Assembly (NCBI GenBank): GCA_020465985.1
Contig: JAANYP010002619.1
Coordinates: 1 to 64,000 of the forward strand
DNA length: 64,000 nucleotides
DNA from: Centrapalus pauciflorus
Lineage: Eukaryota; Streptophyta; Magnoliopsida; Asterales; Asteraceae
Direction of reading: 5' to 3'
Made by a program: the position numbers and the translations under genes. A model generated the notes under the pieces. The model saw only the letters and a list, made by a program, of their open reading frames with translations, did not search any database and was not told the origin of the DNA. Of the stretch, positions 9,672 to 22,663 are shown piece by piece. Numbering within the stretch: position 1 is the stretch's first letter; every line of letters starts with the position of its first letter.

Positions 9672-11268
9672 GGATGTTAGTTGAGGGTGTGTTCTTTATC
9701 TTTGAAGGACCCAAAACAATCTTGGAGCCATTCATTTCAAAAGAATATGTATTTCTTAACCCGTCATGGATGGTCCTTCTATCAAACTGCCAGGGCCTTT
9801 CCAAAAGTAGATGACAAGCGTCCATAGGAACTACATCACACCAGACTTCGTCTCGATACCTATCTCCAATAGAAAAATTCACCAGACATCGTTGGTCCAC
9901 TTGTACTGACTTGCCTTTTTGTAACCATGAAAGTTTGTAGGGACGAGGGTGCTTCTCAGTGTGGAGAGGTAACTTCTTCACCATAAGTTCAGAAACCACA
10001 TTCTTGCAACTTCCACTATCAATAATGACATCACACACCTTACCTTGTGATGTACAACGTGTGTAAAAAGTATTGTTACGAAGCCATGCTTCATTATCAA
10101 GTGTCTCGGTGGTTAAGGCTCTTCGGATTACCAACAAGTCACCATGATCTTCATATATGACCTCTTCACCTTCTGGTTGCTCATCGTATATTGGAGGAGA
10201 GTTAAAGTCGAATGCTTCTTCCTGTATAGACTCATCAACAAGTGTAAAAACTCTTTGGTTCGGACAATCAGAAGCAAAGTGTCCGTAGCCCTTACACTTA
10301 AAGCATTGTATAGTTTTTGGTGTCGTGTGAGAAGGACCAGCAACTGCTGCTGATCTTTGGTTAATTGAGGCTTGTGAAGCTTTTGTAGCCGTTGTCTTAA
10401 TAGTTTGTGAACTATTCCCTTTGTTAGTAGAATACCCACGATTAGGAATTCGACCAACACCCTGGTATGAAGTCCTTCGAGCCTCCTTCTCCTTGAGTTG
10501 TTTTTCAACTTTCGTGGAAAGTTTAAAAACATCATTGTAAGACATAAAAGGCTGCAGAGTAACCACATCATGAATTTCTTTGCGAAGCCCTCGAAGATAC
10601 CGAGCAATAGTTTGCTCTTCGGGTTCTGCAGTGCCACATTTCATCATGAAATGATCGAACTTCTCGGTATAATCTGCCACAGATAAATCTTGTTGTGCAA
10701 AATCATGAAGTTGGAGAAATGTTTCTTGCAAGTACCCATCTGGTAGAAACTTTTTACGTAGCTCCTTCTTCATTTTTTCGCAAGTTCTTATTTTAGATTT
10801 GTTGTCACGAGCCCTTCTGATTTTCAATTGCTCCCACCAAATAGAAGCATGCTTCTTGAGTTTAGTGGAAACTATTTTAACTTTAACATCCTCTGGGACT
10901 TGCTGATAGTCAAAAATTCTTTCCACCGTATTGATCCAATCGATGAATTCATCCGGTTGAATTCGTCCTTCAAAATCTGGAATATCAGTCTTCACACTCG
11001 AACGCAGGAAGCGATTGTTCCTTAGGATCTGGGGCTGGTGATCAGTCTCATCATCACTGGACATGAAGACATGATTGTTATGGAATGGGTTAAACTCTTC
11101 ATAGGTTTCTTCATTTTCAGATTGATTTCTTCTAGGTTCCTCCACCCGTTCAAGACGTTGCTGGAGTTGCTGCACAAGCTGTCTCAACTCGTTCATCTCA
11201 ATGTCTCGTGGGTCAGGGTCGTGATGCAATTGGTTGGTGTTGCGAGTTCGACGACGCGGTCCAACCAT
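9646..11268 (-). pseudogene. gag: Gag and protease of element I
   Basis: The ATG at 11266-11268 is the first real start after the primer site; the open frame extends back to 11292 only without an ATG. The order is: N-terminal coiled-coil-like segment (N-E-L-R-Q-L-V-Q-Q-L-Q-Q-R-L), retrotransposon gag domain (W-W-E-Q-L-K...), a CCHC zinc knuckle C-F-K-C-K-G-Y-G-H-F-A-S-D-C (about 10261-10302), and an aspartic protease with I-I-D-S-G-S (D-S-G at 10012-10020). The frame is open to 9646, so gag-protease is the best preserved part. Gag forms the particle; protease matures it. Confidence 0.9.
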
Positions 11269-11279
11269 CTCAACCTTGC

Positions 11280-11291
11280 GCTCTGATACCA
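11280..11291 (-). other. Primer-binding site of element I (tRNA-iMet)
   Basis: The minus strand reads TGGTATCAGAGC, complementary to the 3' end of initiator tRNA-Met. It lies two bases inside the 5' LTR, as expected for minus-strand DNA priming. Confidence 0.92.
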
Positions 11292-11293
11292 AC

Positions 11294-11700
11294 TAACACC
11301 GTCTGACAGAGATTGACACGAGGAAAAGCAAACACAATGATAGATAACACTTGGAGGAGAACACTCAACTCACAAGAAGGATACACTCAATTGAGAGTAC
11401 ATTCATATAATTATTTTCTTAATCTGTCCTTACACAATTGACATGACATTCCTTTATATAAGTCCCAAAAGACCTCATAACATTAAATCCCAATCTACCA
11501 GTAACTATGAATAGGAAAGTTAAAAGTCCATGCAGCCAAAAGGTCAGGACTTTTGACCTGTTATTGATTGGAATTCTTCATTTATTAAATGAGGAAAGTT
11601 GTAGAATATCTGGCTTAGTTTCTGGAACATTTTAGCCAAACGGAGATCTGAATACTACCAGGTGGTGAGCACATTGTTATGAGCAGCAGAATCGGCATCA
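11294..11700 (-). repeat. 5' LTR of element I
   Basis: This 407-bp copy pairs with 6512-6917. The TATA-like word TATATAAA (minus) lies at 11453-11460. It is followed on the right by the ATACA target-site duplication (11701-11705). Confidence 0.95.
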
Positions 11701-12302
<602 letters not shown>

Positions 12303-12321
12303 CTATATATATATAGAGAGA

Positions 12322-12553
12322 GAGAGAGGGAGGTTCAATGGAAAACCACAATGCACCTGAAAACTTGTGAAAACCGCACTGCACCACTACAAAAGCATCA
12401 AATTCCCTGCGTGATGCATCAAAATCCCGCGTGATGCATCCATCACCTTATTTACGATCATGTCACCGCGTTTTTCATTAAATGCACCAAATCGGACAGT
12501 TTGCGTAGGTTTCCATGGTTTTCACATGCATAGTGGTTTTCCATTGAACCCAC

Positions 12554-12557
<4 letters not shown>
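12322..12557. mobile_element. Non-autonomous inverted-repeat element b (MITE-like)
   Basis: The ends share an 18-base perfect inverted repeat (GGTTCAATGGAAAACCAC at 12332-12349, its complement at 12533-12550), extended by a weaker match towards GTGAAAACC. It is about 236 bp, flanked by TA/GA simple repeat on the left and (TA)n on the right. The middle carries GCGTGATGCATC twice. It is non-coding. Confidence 0.7.

Positions 12558-12638
<81 letters not shown>
12558..12638. repeat. (TA)n microsatellite
   Basis: About 80 bases of TA dinucleotide between elements b and c. Confidence 0.97.
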
Positions 12639-12642
<4 letters not shown>

Positions 12643-14134
12643 TGGGATCATTGCAGAACCTTAATTTAGTGCAGAACCATAGAACCAATCTAAACCATTA
12701 GATTATAATATAACACTAGGGATAACATGGTAATTATACAATTAACATTGAATTAATAGCAGTCTACCAAGTTTGACTGTCCACTTTGACTTTTTTTTTA
12801 CTCTTTTAATATACAATGGACATGCAGTGTTGCATCGACGTTAAATATACGATATCAAAGTGTTCATTCGACATCGAATGGTCGTATGGGTAAAAAAAAT
12901 TTACGAAAAATAAACACGTAAATTTTTTTTCAATAAAATATATTCATGACCGTTCTCGTTAAATCCACTAACTTTGACTACTAATTTTGACTATTATTTA
13001 TCTCTGTTAATAATGAACGTATATGCAGCGTTGCATCGACGTTAAATATACGGTATCAAAGTGTTCATTCGATATCGAATGATCTCATGATCTCACCATG
13101 ATATATTGCATCGTGGTCTGGGTAAAATTTTTTTTACGAAAAATAAAAAAGTATATATCATAACTGTTCTCGTTAAATCCACCAACTTTGACTACTAATT
13201 GTGACTATTATTTTGGCTCTGTTAGTAACGAACGTATATGCAATGTTGCATTGACGTTAAATATACGATATCAAAGTGTTCATTCGATATCGAATGATCT
13301 CATGATCTCACCATGATATATTGCATCGTGGTCTGGGTAAAATTTTTTTTACGAAAAATAAAAAATATATATTATAACCGTTCTCGTTAAATCCACCAAC
13401 TCTGACTACTAATTGTGACAATTATTTTAGCTCTGTTAATAATGAGCGTATATGCAGTGTTGCATTGACGTTAAATATACGATATCAAAGTGTTCATTCG
13501 ATATCGAATGATCTCATTATCTCACCATTATATATATTGCATCGTGGTCTGCGTAAAATTTTTTCTACGAAAATTAAAAAATATATATCATAAATGTTCT
13601 CGTTAAATCCACCAACTTTGACTACTAATTGTGACTATTATTTTAGCTCTGTTAATAATGAGCGTATATGCAGTGTTGCATTGACGTTAAATATACGATA
13701 TCAAAGTGTTCATTCGATATCGAATGATCTCATTATCTCACCATGACATATTGTATCGTGGTCTGGGTAATTTTTTTTTTACGAAAAATAAACACGTAAA
13801 TTTTTTTCGAAAAAAATATATCATGACCGGTCTCGTTTTAAAGAGTATAAAATTCTCGTTTTTATGGTGTACTTTTTTTGATTTAAAAATTAATAATATT
13901 AATGTTATTTTAATTTAAAGAAAAAGGATATTTATTTTGCTAATGTCAATCTTTTTGCTATTTCCAATCTTTTCCTTTTTTACCCCTCCAAGAATTAAAA
14001 TATCATTATTACCAATCTTTTTTTCACTAATTCCAAACTTAACTCTTTTAATCAAGACCATTAGATTATTCTAATCTATGGACGATATTGGTTCTACAGT
14101 TCTACACTAAATTTAGGTTCTGCAATTATCCCAT

Positions 14135-14137
<3 letters not shown>
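12639..14137. mobile_element. Non-autonomous inverted-repeat element c carrying a tandem array
   Basis: The left end (from TAGGGTTGGGATCATTGCAG) and the complement of the right end (up to 14137) match over about 45 bases through GCAGAACC, AATTTAGTG, AGAAC and TAGAACCAAT. The element is about 1.5 kb, flanked by (TA)n on both sides. It has no open frame longer than about 70 codons. Most of the interior is a five-unit tandem array. Confidence 0.7.
12780..13830. repeat. Five-unit tandem array, units about 201-216 bp
   Basis: The anchor C/TGACGTTAAATATACG begins at about 12836, 13037, 13252, 13466 and 13682, giving spacings of 201, 215, 214 and 216. Units 2-5 each contain the perfect 16-base palindrome CATTCGATATCGAATG (13066-13081, 13281-13296, 13495-13510, 13711-13726). 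Unit 1 has one mismatch. Each unit also has GTTCTCGTTAAATCCAC and ACTTTGACTACTAATT. Confidence 0.9.

Positions 14138-14226
<89 letters not shown>
14138..14226. repeat. (TA)n microsatellite
   Basis: About 90 bases of TA dinucleotide on the right flank of element c. Confidence 0.97.
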
Positions 14227-15571
<1,345 letters not shown>

Positions 15572-15575
15572 ACAC

Positions 15576-16472
<897 letters not shown>

Positions 16473-17027
16473 AATTAAAACTTTTACACATTGTCTACTT
16501 TAAACTATTGATAAGACAATGTCCAATTGACCATGAGTAAAAGTCGACTGTTTTAGAAACAAATCAACATTCGATAATGACGTCTTTGGCTTTTATTGTG
16601 AGTAAGTAGTATATAAAATTAAAAAATAGAATTAAATCTGTAAGTAATTAAAATATAAAATTAAAAAATAAAATTAAATATGTATTTTGCTTCTAAATTG
16701 GAACATATAACAAAAGAATGAACCGTGCATATTATTTTAAGTAAATAAAAATATATAATATATAAATATAAATTTAAAAATAGAATTGAATATTAAGTTA
16801 CATATGTCAATACATGAATGCGTAAAATGATATTCTAATAAAGCGAAATGTGACATCTATTTAGTTATTTATGAATAGATAGATGTGTTACATGAGTATT
16901 ACATTTAATGAATAATTATCTAATAGTATATAAACTTAAAATATTATTATGAAAAACAATATACAATAGTGATATTAAATAGAAATAAAGAAATTATGAT
17001 AATTATAAAAATATGAAAATAAGTTTG
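16473..17027. other. AT-rich sequence, no gene seen
   Basis: About 550 bases of AT-rich sequence with repeated AATATAAAATTAAAAAATA words. It contains no notable open frame and no clear repeat end. The left flank of element II. Confidence 0.5.
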
Positions 17028-18147
17028 TGTAGGTCCCGAGAGGTTTCCAAAGTATATAGCTTTAAGCTGTAGAGGGGGGGGGGGGGAATACAGCTATTTA
17101 AAAACTACACACTATTTTCTCAATGTTTGTATGTATTATCAACAAATTGTTAATTACAAACAAGCTTGAATGCGGAAATGTTCAAGCTGAGATGACAGAT
17201 ACAACAGTATATTCACTAGTCTAAGACAGACTCAAACTACTTAACAATGAATACACTCACTAAGAAGCACTCACTGTGTTTACAAGACTCAGAGGAACAG
17301 CTTATGTAGAACAGCTTAGACATAAAGAAACTGTATTACACAACCAGTCTTGCATGCATGAAAAACACACTTGCACGTTCACTCTTGGTTTCAGCACTTA
17401 GCTATTTTGGCTTATTTCTTTCTGAACTTAGAAGCTTCCTTTTATACTCACTCAGAGGATCTAAGAGAAACTTCTTCATTGGACGGAATGAAAAAGGAGA
17501 AGTCTTGTTTGAAAAGACAACATAACTTTTCTGAAAAGCAGACTTGCCTTCATATGTGCAGAACTTTTGTCTTTTCACTTTGTCTACTGTTGCATTGCCT
17601 TTAACTAATTAAGGAATGTCAACTTTGCCTCTTTCTTCCTTGTAAAGGCCTATTTTGATATAAGAAAAAGGTCTGTCACCCTTTTTCAAATAACCTTTTG
17701 TCTTCATGTTACAGAACAGCGTGGGCAGGCTGAGCAGTTCTGTTTTCCACTTTGTCTTCGACTTTGTAAACTGATCTTGTAGCCAAAAACAATACATGAT
17801 GACTTGGAAACGTATTCCATAAAGTGTTTAGCCTGTTCACAAAGAACAGGTTCTGTTCACAAAGAACAAAACACTTGAAAAATGCCCAAGCTGCTCACCA
17901 GTGTAGAGCAGCGTAGACAGTTTATGTCCAGCCTGTTCAGCAGACGGAGCAGCTTGGACAAACTGTCTTAGTTGCAACACATGCAACACATAGAACAGCT
18001 TTTGACTGATATTGCAAATCATTTTCAGGTTTCAATAAGGCATATAACAGGCCTTAATTTCAACCTTCAAATGCATCAACAGGTTTGATTAGAAATCTCC
18101 CCCTCAGATGTAGAACAGGTTTGACTGAGGCCTTTTTGTGCCTAACA
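17028..18147 (-). repeat. 3' LTR of element II
   Basis: This 1,120-bp copy is very similar to 29501-30628. It has a run of 13 G at 17074-17086 where the partner has 7. The minus strand has TATAAAAGG at 17438-17446, a good TATA box. The words CTGTTC and GAACAG occur many times, on both strands, mainly in 17820-18130. Confidence 0.95.
17438..17446 (-). promoter_or_regulatory. TATA box in 3' LTR of element II
   Basis: The minus strand reads TATAAAAGG. The same word lies at 29909-29917 in the 5' LTR, where it would drive the element's transcript. Confidence 0.6.
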
Positions 18148-18160
18148 ATCTCCCCCTATT
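18148..18160 (-). other. Polypurine tract of element II
   Basis: The minus strand reads AATAGGGGGAGAT directly before the 3' LTR. A second copy of the GGGGGAGATTT word lies inside the LTR near 18095-18106, consistent with the multiple polypurine tracts reported for Sireviruses. Confidence 0.85.
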
Positions 18161-18489
18161 TGCAATAACCAGTCTAAGCTGGTCTTGTCAAAAATCACTA
18201 TATATTCTTACAATACATTTGTTGAAATAGAATTACAACATCAACATAAAGTAAAAGATCAGTTTATATATACACTGATTTTTGATTACATTAGAACAAC
18301 ACATGTTCTTACAAAAGTACAACTAATGTACTGATGTATATTACAACTAATGTAAAATGAAATTACAACAAATGTAAATAAAGTACAACTGATGTACATT
18401 GGACTGTTTTTGTTGGGAGCGAATAATGGTAAGCCTGTCCAACTGATGGACAGCTTCCATTCTTCACCTACCCATATGGTAGATGGACT
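18161..18489. repeat. Short TTACAACTAATGTA repeats before the 3' LTR
   Basis: Between the extra ORF and the polypurine tract, words such as GTACAACTAATGTAC, TTACAACTAATGTA, TTACAACAAATGTAA and GTACAACTGATGTAC recur about every 20-30 bases (about 18317-18402). Each is a near-palindrome with a 5-base centre. Confidence 0.75.
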
Positions 18490-18964
18490 TCACTGGACTG
18501 GAGGTGGCATTCCTTGTTTGAATCTTCTTTCAAGTTCTTCCCTCGTTTCTTCCATTTCTTCAATTTCAACTCTAAGAAACATGAAGTTAGAATCTTGAAG
18601 CTCACCTCTGTTATAGAATCCTTTCAGCTCATCCCAGATGGCTGCTCTCCATAAGCTGGACTGTCTGAAGGAGGAGGCAATCCTGAAGGCTGCAAGCTGC
18701 TTAAGACCAACTTTATGTAGGTCTGAAGCTCTTTGAAAGCATTTCTTTTGAGACAAGGGATCTACAAAAAATGCCCCTAACTCAGGCTCTTCAATCACTT
18801 TGCCATCTTTAAATTCTACTCCTTCAGGCAGGCTGTGGTCAACTCCTTTAATTTCCACAGCATAATCTCCTTGTTCAATCATTATAAGGAGTTCTTCCAG
18901 CTCTGTGTCCTTCTTAGTTCTCCTGGCCTTTATTTTAGGATGTGTCACAAAGACACCTTCACTT
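18490..18964 (-). pseudogene. C-terminal part of the extra 3' ORF of element II, out of frame
   Basis: An open frame of about 155 codons that starts right where the long ORF stops. The frame extends upstream of its first GTG through E-V-S-E-G-V-F-V, directly after the long ORF's L-I-S-K, so a one-base shift near 18965 has split one protein in two. It is acidic and helical (T-E-L-E-E-L-L-I-M, later V-E-I-E-E-M-E-E-T-R-E-E-L-E). Elements III and IV have a C-terminal block at the same place. Function is unknown. Confidence 0.6.
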
Positions 18965-21900
18965 ACTTCCTTTAGAGATCAGGCCAAGGTCCTTTACTCT
19001 TTCCATCAATCTCTTGACATATGCCCTGATTTCCTTAGCCGTTTCTGACCTTGATTCACTCAGGGCAACTGCCAGATCAATCCATTCTCTGTACCCCATC
19101 TGTGCTACATCAGTGTGGTCATATGTTTCCAATTCTGGGCCTGTTGCACCCATCCTTGTTATTTTCAGCTTCCACTGACTGCCTTTCCTTGATACAGGGA
19201 CAGCTTTGACAATTGCTTCCTTGGCTAGGCTTCTTTCAGCAACATCATGAAACTTTTTCTTTGCCAAGTTGTCAAAGTGGTATTGAGCTCTTGCATGAGG
19301 CACTGTAGATTTAGTCACAGAGACCGGAGTACCTTTTTCTACTTCCTTTTCCTTCTCCCCTGCTGATTTTCTAGCAGCTTCCATTATTTTCTTTTGCACC
19401 TCCAGGGTAGACATTTTAATTTTCTTTGCTTCTTGGAGTGCAAAAGATTTGGCAGCTTTAGCAGATTCTTCTTCTTTTCTCATGACCTCCAGGGCTTGAA
19501 GCTGTTCTTCTCTAAACTCAAAGTGCTTGTGCATAGGAAGACCCATCTCTTTAGCCCTGGCCTTGTGAAATTGAATTTCTGCTTGTTTCTGCTGCATGGG
19601 ATCAATATCTGCTTTTTCTTTTCCTTTGGCTGCTGCTGTAGTGATAGCAGCCTCAGGAATTTCCTCTTCTTCTTCTTCTTCTTCTGTTATAATTAGATGC
19701 CTTCTTTTACTGCTGGGCCTGTCCTCAGAGATGAATTCCTCCCCCTTAGACTGAGCAGGGTTTGGAGAGACAGCCTGAGTAGGCAGAGCAGCTTGAGAGG
19801 CACCTTCAGCTGTACCTGTTTCAAAAATATCTGCTGGCTGACCAGTTTGGGTTGCAGACACTGGTATCTCCTTAGGAGAAGAAGTTTTCTCCCCCTTAGA
19901 CTTAGTCTTCGAGGCAGATGACTTCTCCCCTTTTGAAGGAGATGAAGCAGCGACTTCAACACCTGGTCTGCCTGAAGACACAAAGTCAGCAGGCTTGCCA
20001 GCACGTTTAGCAGAAGGTTTGGGACCAACAAGGCTAGTCACTAAGAAAGCCAAGTTATCCTTCACCTCTGTAAGCTGGGAAAGACAGGTCTGAAGAGAAG
20101 AGGAGTGGGAATCAGCAAGGGAGGTTAGCTTTACAATATTTTCCCTATCAGACGCTGTGAACAGCAGAGTTTGCAGCTGTGCAAGATGAAGTTCTAGAGA
20201 ATCTTGCACATCAGCAAGGTCTGATGACACAGAGTTTGAAAGGGAGCCAATGAGATTTTGTAAGCTTGCCAGAGTGGCGGGAAGAGTAGAATTGCAAGAA
20301 GTAAGAAGAGATGACAGCTGTTGAGAAATGGCTGTCATTGAGGACACAGAGTCCTGGTGCATGGAAAGAATAGAGGAGAGGGATGTGGACACTTGTTGCA
20401 GCTGAGCAGTGAGTGCTGACAGCTGTGGAGAGTGATCAGGTTGTGGAGTGGTAGGGAAAGAGCCCTTTAACGAATCAAAGAACCCCTGAAGCTGTGCAGA
20501 CACAGAGTCTGATATGATAGAGGGGAGAGAAGACATAGAGGATTCTAAAGAACTAACTTTGTTGGTCAGCAATGAAAGCTGATCCTTCAAAGGCAGGTCT
20601 TTAGGAGATGGAGGAGTATGGGTAGACTGTTTTGAGTGGGTAGATGGGGAAGATGATGATGAGGCTGGTGTTTGAGGATGAGATGGAGAGGGAAGAGAAA
20701 CTTTTGAAAGAAGCTCCATAGCCTGGGCAAAAGTTAGATGGCCCAGCTTGGAGGGGTCAAAGGGTCCTTCAGCAGCGGCTGTAGCTGCATCACCAGGAGA
20801 GGGGGTTGATGTTGAGGGCCTTTCAGATGCTGCTTGTGCTGCAACATCCTCATGAAGACCAGTGGTGGTTCCCTCTGCAGTGCCTTGGTTTAAAAGCACC
20901 TCATCATTGGGAGATGGGATATGCATTTCAACATCAGCAGTGGTGAAACCTGCTGATGGAGTTTGCATGAAGGGAGCAGCCTCACCAGAGGGATGGTGTG
21001 ATCCCTGAGGTTCATCAGCTGTGGATGTTGGTCCCTCAGCAGCTGTTTGGTGTAGAACAGCTGTATCATGGGGAGCAGAAGTTTGAGGTTGAGCTGCTGA
21101 TTGGTCTATACCAGCAGCGTGGGCACCTCGTGCAGACTCAGGGTGTGAGGAGATTTTAGTGGGGGACAGTGTGGACACAGTATGGAGTGGAGAGGACTCC
21201 TGTCTTTCAATATCCTCATCCTGTTGGGAGGCAGGGATAGTTGATGTGGGTATCTCCGTTTGTACAACTGGTTCCTGTTGGGAGGAACCAGAGGGTCTAG
21301 GCTGACTCTGGGTAGACTCAGATTGCAGTGAAGCAGGCTCCAAATGAGCTGAACCTTCTCCCAAAATAGGAGAGGCAGCAGGGGTTGCTTCTTTTTCAAC
21401 TGAACCCTGTTGAGAGGGAACAGAGGAGGTGGTTCTTTGGGCTGGTTTCTTTTTGGAGAGTGATTTGCGTTGGTAGTGAATGGATGAAGTGGGTGATTGT
21501 GGAGAGGAGAGAGGATCTGTTTGGACAGGGTGTGAGACTGGGTTAGGAACAGTGGGGCTGGCCTGTTCCATTGTCTCTTGTGCCACAGAGGCACCAGCCA
21601 CTGAGGCTTCAGGCTTAACAAATGAACCAGGGTGAGGAGTCTGCTCCTCCTCAGCCACAAAGGCTAAAGCTGCAGACTCAGTCTGAGCTGTTTTGGCCTT
21701 CTTTTTCACAGGCCCAGCTTCAGCAGTTGCCAGGGTCCTCTTCACAAGTTTGGACCTGGCTTTGGATTTTGTTGTGGGAGCAGCAGCTTCTGGATCCACC
21801 CTCACAGCAGAGGGTCCTTCCACCAAACCTAACAACCTCCTCATTGGTGTGTATAGAGGAGGCTCATTGGGTAGAACTGGGGTATAGAAAACTCTATTCC

Positions 21901-22663
21901 CTATTACAGGGAATGCAGCAGACTTAAGTAAAGGCTGAGAGTTGTATATATGCTCACCACAAACATGTCTGAAAATGAGGCTCAGAAACCTGGGATAACG
22001 GACAGCAGCTGGTCTTGACTCTTGCTGCACCAAGTTCCTCAAGTTTACAAAAATCCACTTACCCATATCAAGGGTAGTCCCATCCACTAGCTGTAGGGCT
22101 ATTGGAACTTCATCTCTGCTGAGTTGGTCAAATGAACCAACTTTGCATCCAAAGCACATCACCACTGAGGCGAATAGGAAGCTGTAGGTAGGAGAGAGGT
22201 CCTTCCTAAACAATGTTGCTCCAAGTTTGGGTTCTGCTACACCACAGAAGCGTAGCAGATTGCCCATTTGTGCATCCTCAGCTTGGGGCTTGTCATAGGT
22301 CTCAGCAATTGGTAGATGAAGCACTTCTCTGAGCAGATCAGAACTAATCTCAATGGTCTGAGTCCCATTGAGAATAGTACCCTTGATGACCTTGGTGTTG
22401 GGGTTGTAGGCACAGGTGTACCAGAACTCATACACCATCTCCTGGTACAGGACACCAGGAGTTGCAGTCATGGCATAGTTCAACGGATGAACTTGCAGAA
22501 ACTCCACTATTTGATCGTAACCTTTCCCCACATAGTTTTTGGGGATGGTAAGGTTGGCAATGTAGTTTGTGGGTTTGATGGTCAGCATTGTGGTGACTGA
22601 TGAGTGTTTGACAACATCATCACCAACGAACAATGGAAGGAAGGGATTAGGTCTGTGAGCCAT
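18959..22663 (-). CDS. Extra 3' ORF of element II (env-like position, function unknown)
   Basis: A 1,234-codon frame from the ATG at 22661-22663; the open frame goes back to 22699 only through a GTG. Residues 1-280 form the only globular-looking part, with F-L-Q-V-H-P-L-N-Y-A-M and I-E-I-S-S-D-L-L-R-E-V-L-H-L-P, both shared in pattern with the extra ORFs of elements III and IV. Residues about 300-680 are Ser/Pro/Thr/Gln rich. After that come Ser/Leu-rich heptad-like stretches, an acidic run (E-E-E-E-E-E), and a Lys/Glu coiled-coil-like segment (about 1070-1150). No signal peptide or membrane helix is seen, so envelope function is unlikely. One frameshift separates the C-terminus. Confidence 0.8.
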   Translation of the reverse strand: MAHRPNPFLPLFVGDDVVKHSSVTTMLTIKPTNYIANLTIPKNYVGKGYDQIVEFLQVHPLNYAMTATPGVLYQEMVYEFWYTCAYNPNTKVIKGTILNGTQTIEISSDLLREVLHLPIAETYDKPQAEDAQMGNLLRFCGVAEPKLGATLFRKDLSPTYSFLFASVVMCFGCKVGSFDQLSRDEVPIALQLVDGTTLDMGKWIFVNLRNLVQQESRPAAVRYPRFLSLIFRHVCGEHIYNSQPLLKSAAFPVIGNRVFYTPVLPNEPPLYTPMRRLLGLVEGPSAVRVDPEAAAPTTKSKARSKLVKRTLATAEAGPVKKKAKTAQTESAALAFVAEEEQTPHPGSFVKPEASVAGASVAQETMEQASPTVPNPVSHPVQTDPLSSPQSPTSSIHYQRKSLSKKKPAQRTTSSVPSQQGSVEKEATPAASPILGEGSAHLEPASLQSESTQSQPRPSGSSQQEPVVQTEIPTSTIPASQQDEDIERQESSPLHTVSTLSPTKISSHPESARGAHAAGIDQSAAQPQTSAPHDTAVLHQTAAEGPTSTADEPQGSHHPSGEAAPFMQTPSAGFTTADVEMHIPSPNDEVLLNQGTAEGTTTGLHEDVAAQAASERPSTSTPSPGDAATAAAEGPFDPSKLGHLTFAQAMELLSKVSLPSPSHPQTPASSSSSPSTHSKQSTHTPPSPKDLPLKDQLSLLTNKVSSLESSMSSLPSIISDSVSAQLQGFFDSLKGSFPTTPQPDHSPQLSALTAQLQQVSTSLSSILSMHQDSVSSMTAISQQLSSLLTSCNSTLPATLASLQNLIGSLSNSVSSDLADVQDSLELHLAQLQTLLFTASDRENIVKLTSLADSHSSSLQTCLSQLTEVKDNLAFLVTSLVGPKPSAKRAGKPADFVSSGRPGVEVAASSPSKGEKSSASKTKSKGEKTSSPKEIPVSATQTGQPADIFETGTAEGASQAALPTQAVSPNPAQSKGEEFISEDRPSSKRRHLIITEEEEEEEEIPEAAITTAAAKGKEKADIDPMQQKQAEIQFHKARAKEMGLPMHKHFEFREEQLQALEVMRKEEESAKAAKSFALQEAKKIKMSTLEVQKKIMEAARKSAGEKEKEVEKGTPVSVTKSTVPHARAQYHFDNLAKKKFHDVAERSLAKEAIVKAVPVSRKGSQWKLKITRMGATGPELETYDHTDVAQMGYREWIDLAVALSESRSETAKEIRAYVKRLMERVKDLGLISKGSK

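Larger units (their letters stand above)
6512..11700 (-). mobile_element. Element I: complete but decayed Ty3/gypsy LTR retrotransposon
   Basis: LTRs at 6512-6917 and 11294-11700 bound an internal region with gag, protease, RT, RNase H and integrase in Ty3/gypsy order (integrase last). The flanks carry ATACA at 6507-6511 and again at 11701-11705, a 5-bp target-site duplication. In the element's own orientation the ends read TG...TA. A tRNA-iMet primer site and a polypurine tract are in place. Gag-pol has several frameshifts and at least one stop, so it is not autonomous now. The C-terminal integrase tail has a GPY/F-like module (D-G-P-F-K-I-I-K), so a chromovirus-like clade is likely. Confidence 0.95.

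Noticed and set aside
13021..13830. CRISPR array
   Set aside because: Units of about 215 bp with no short constant repeat/variable spacer pattern; plant nuclear context. It is a tandem array inside a non-autonomous element.
19693..21927. Frames of 100-184 codons overlapping the extra ORF of element II
   Set aside because: Shadows of the long minus-strand ORF in other frames.
18490..22663. Calling the extra 3' ORF an envelope gene
   Set aside because: No signal peptide, furin-like site or transmembrane helix is visible; only the position resembles env.
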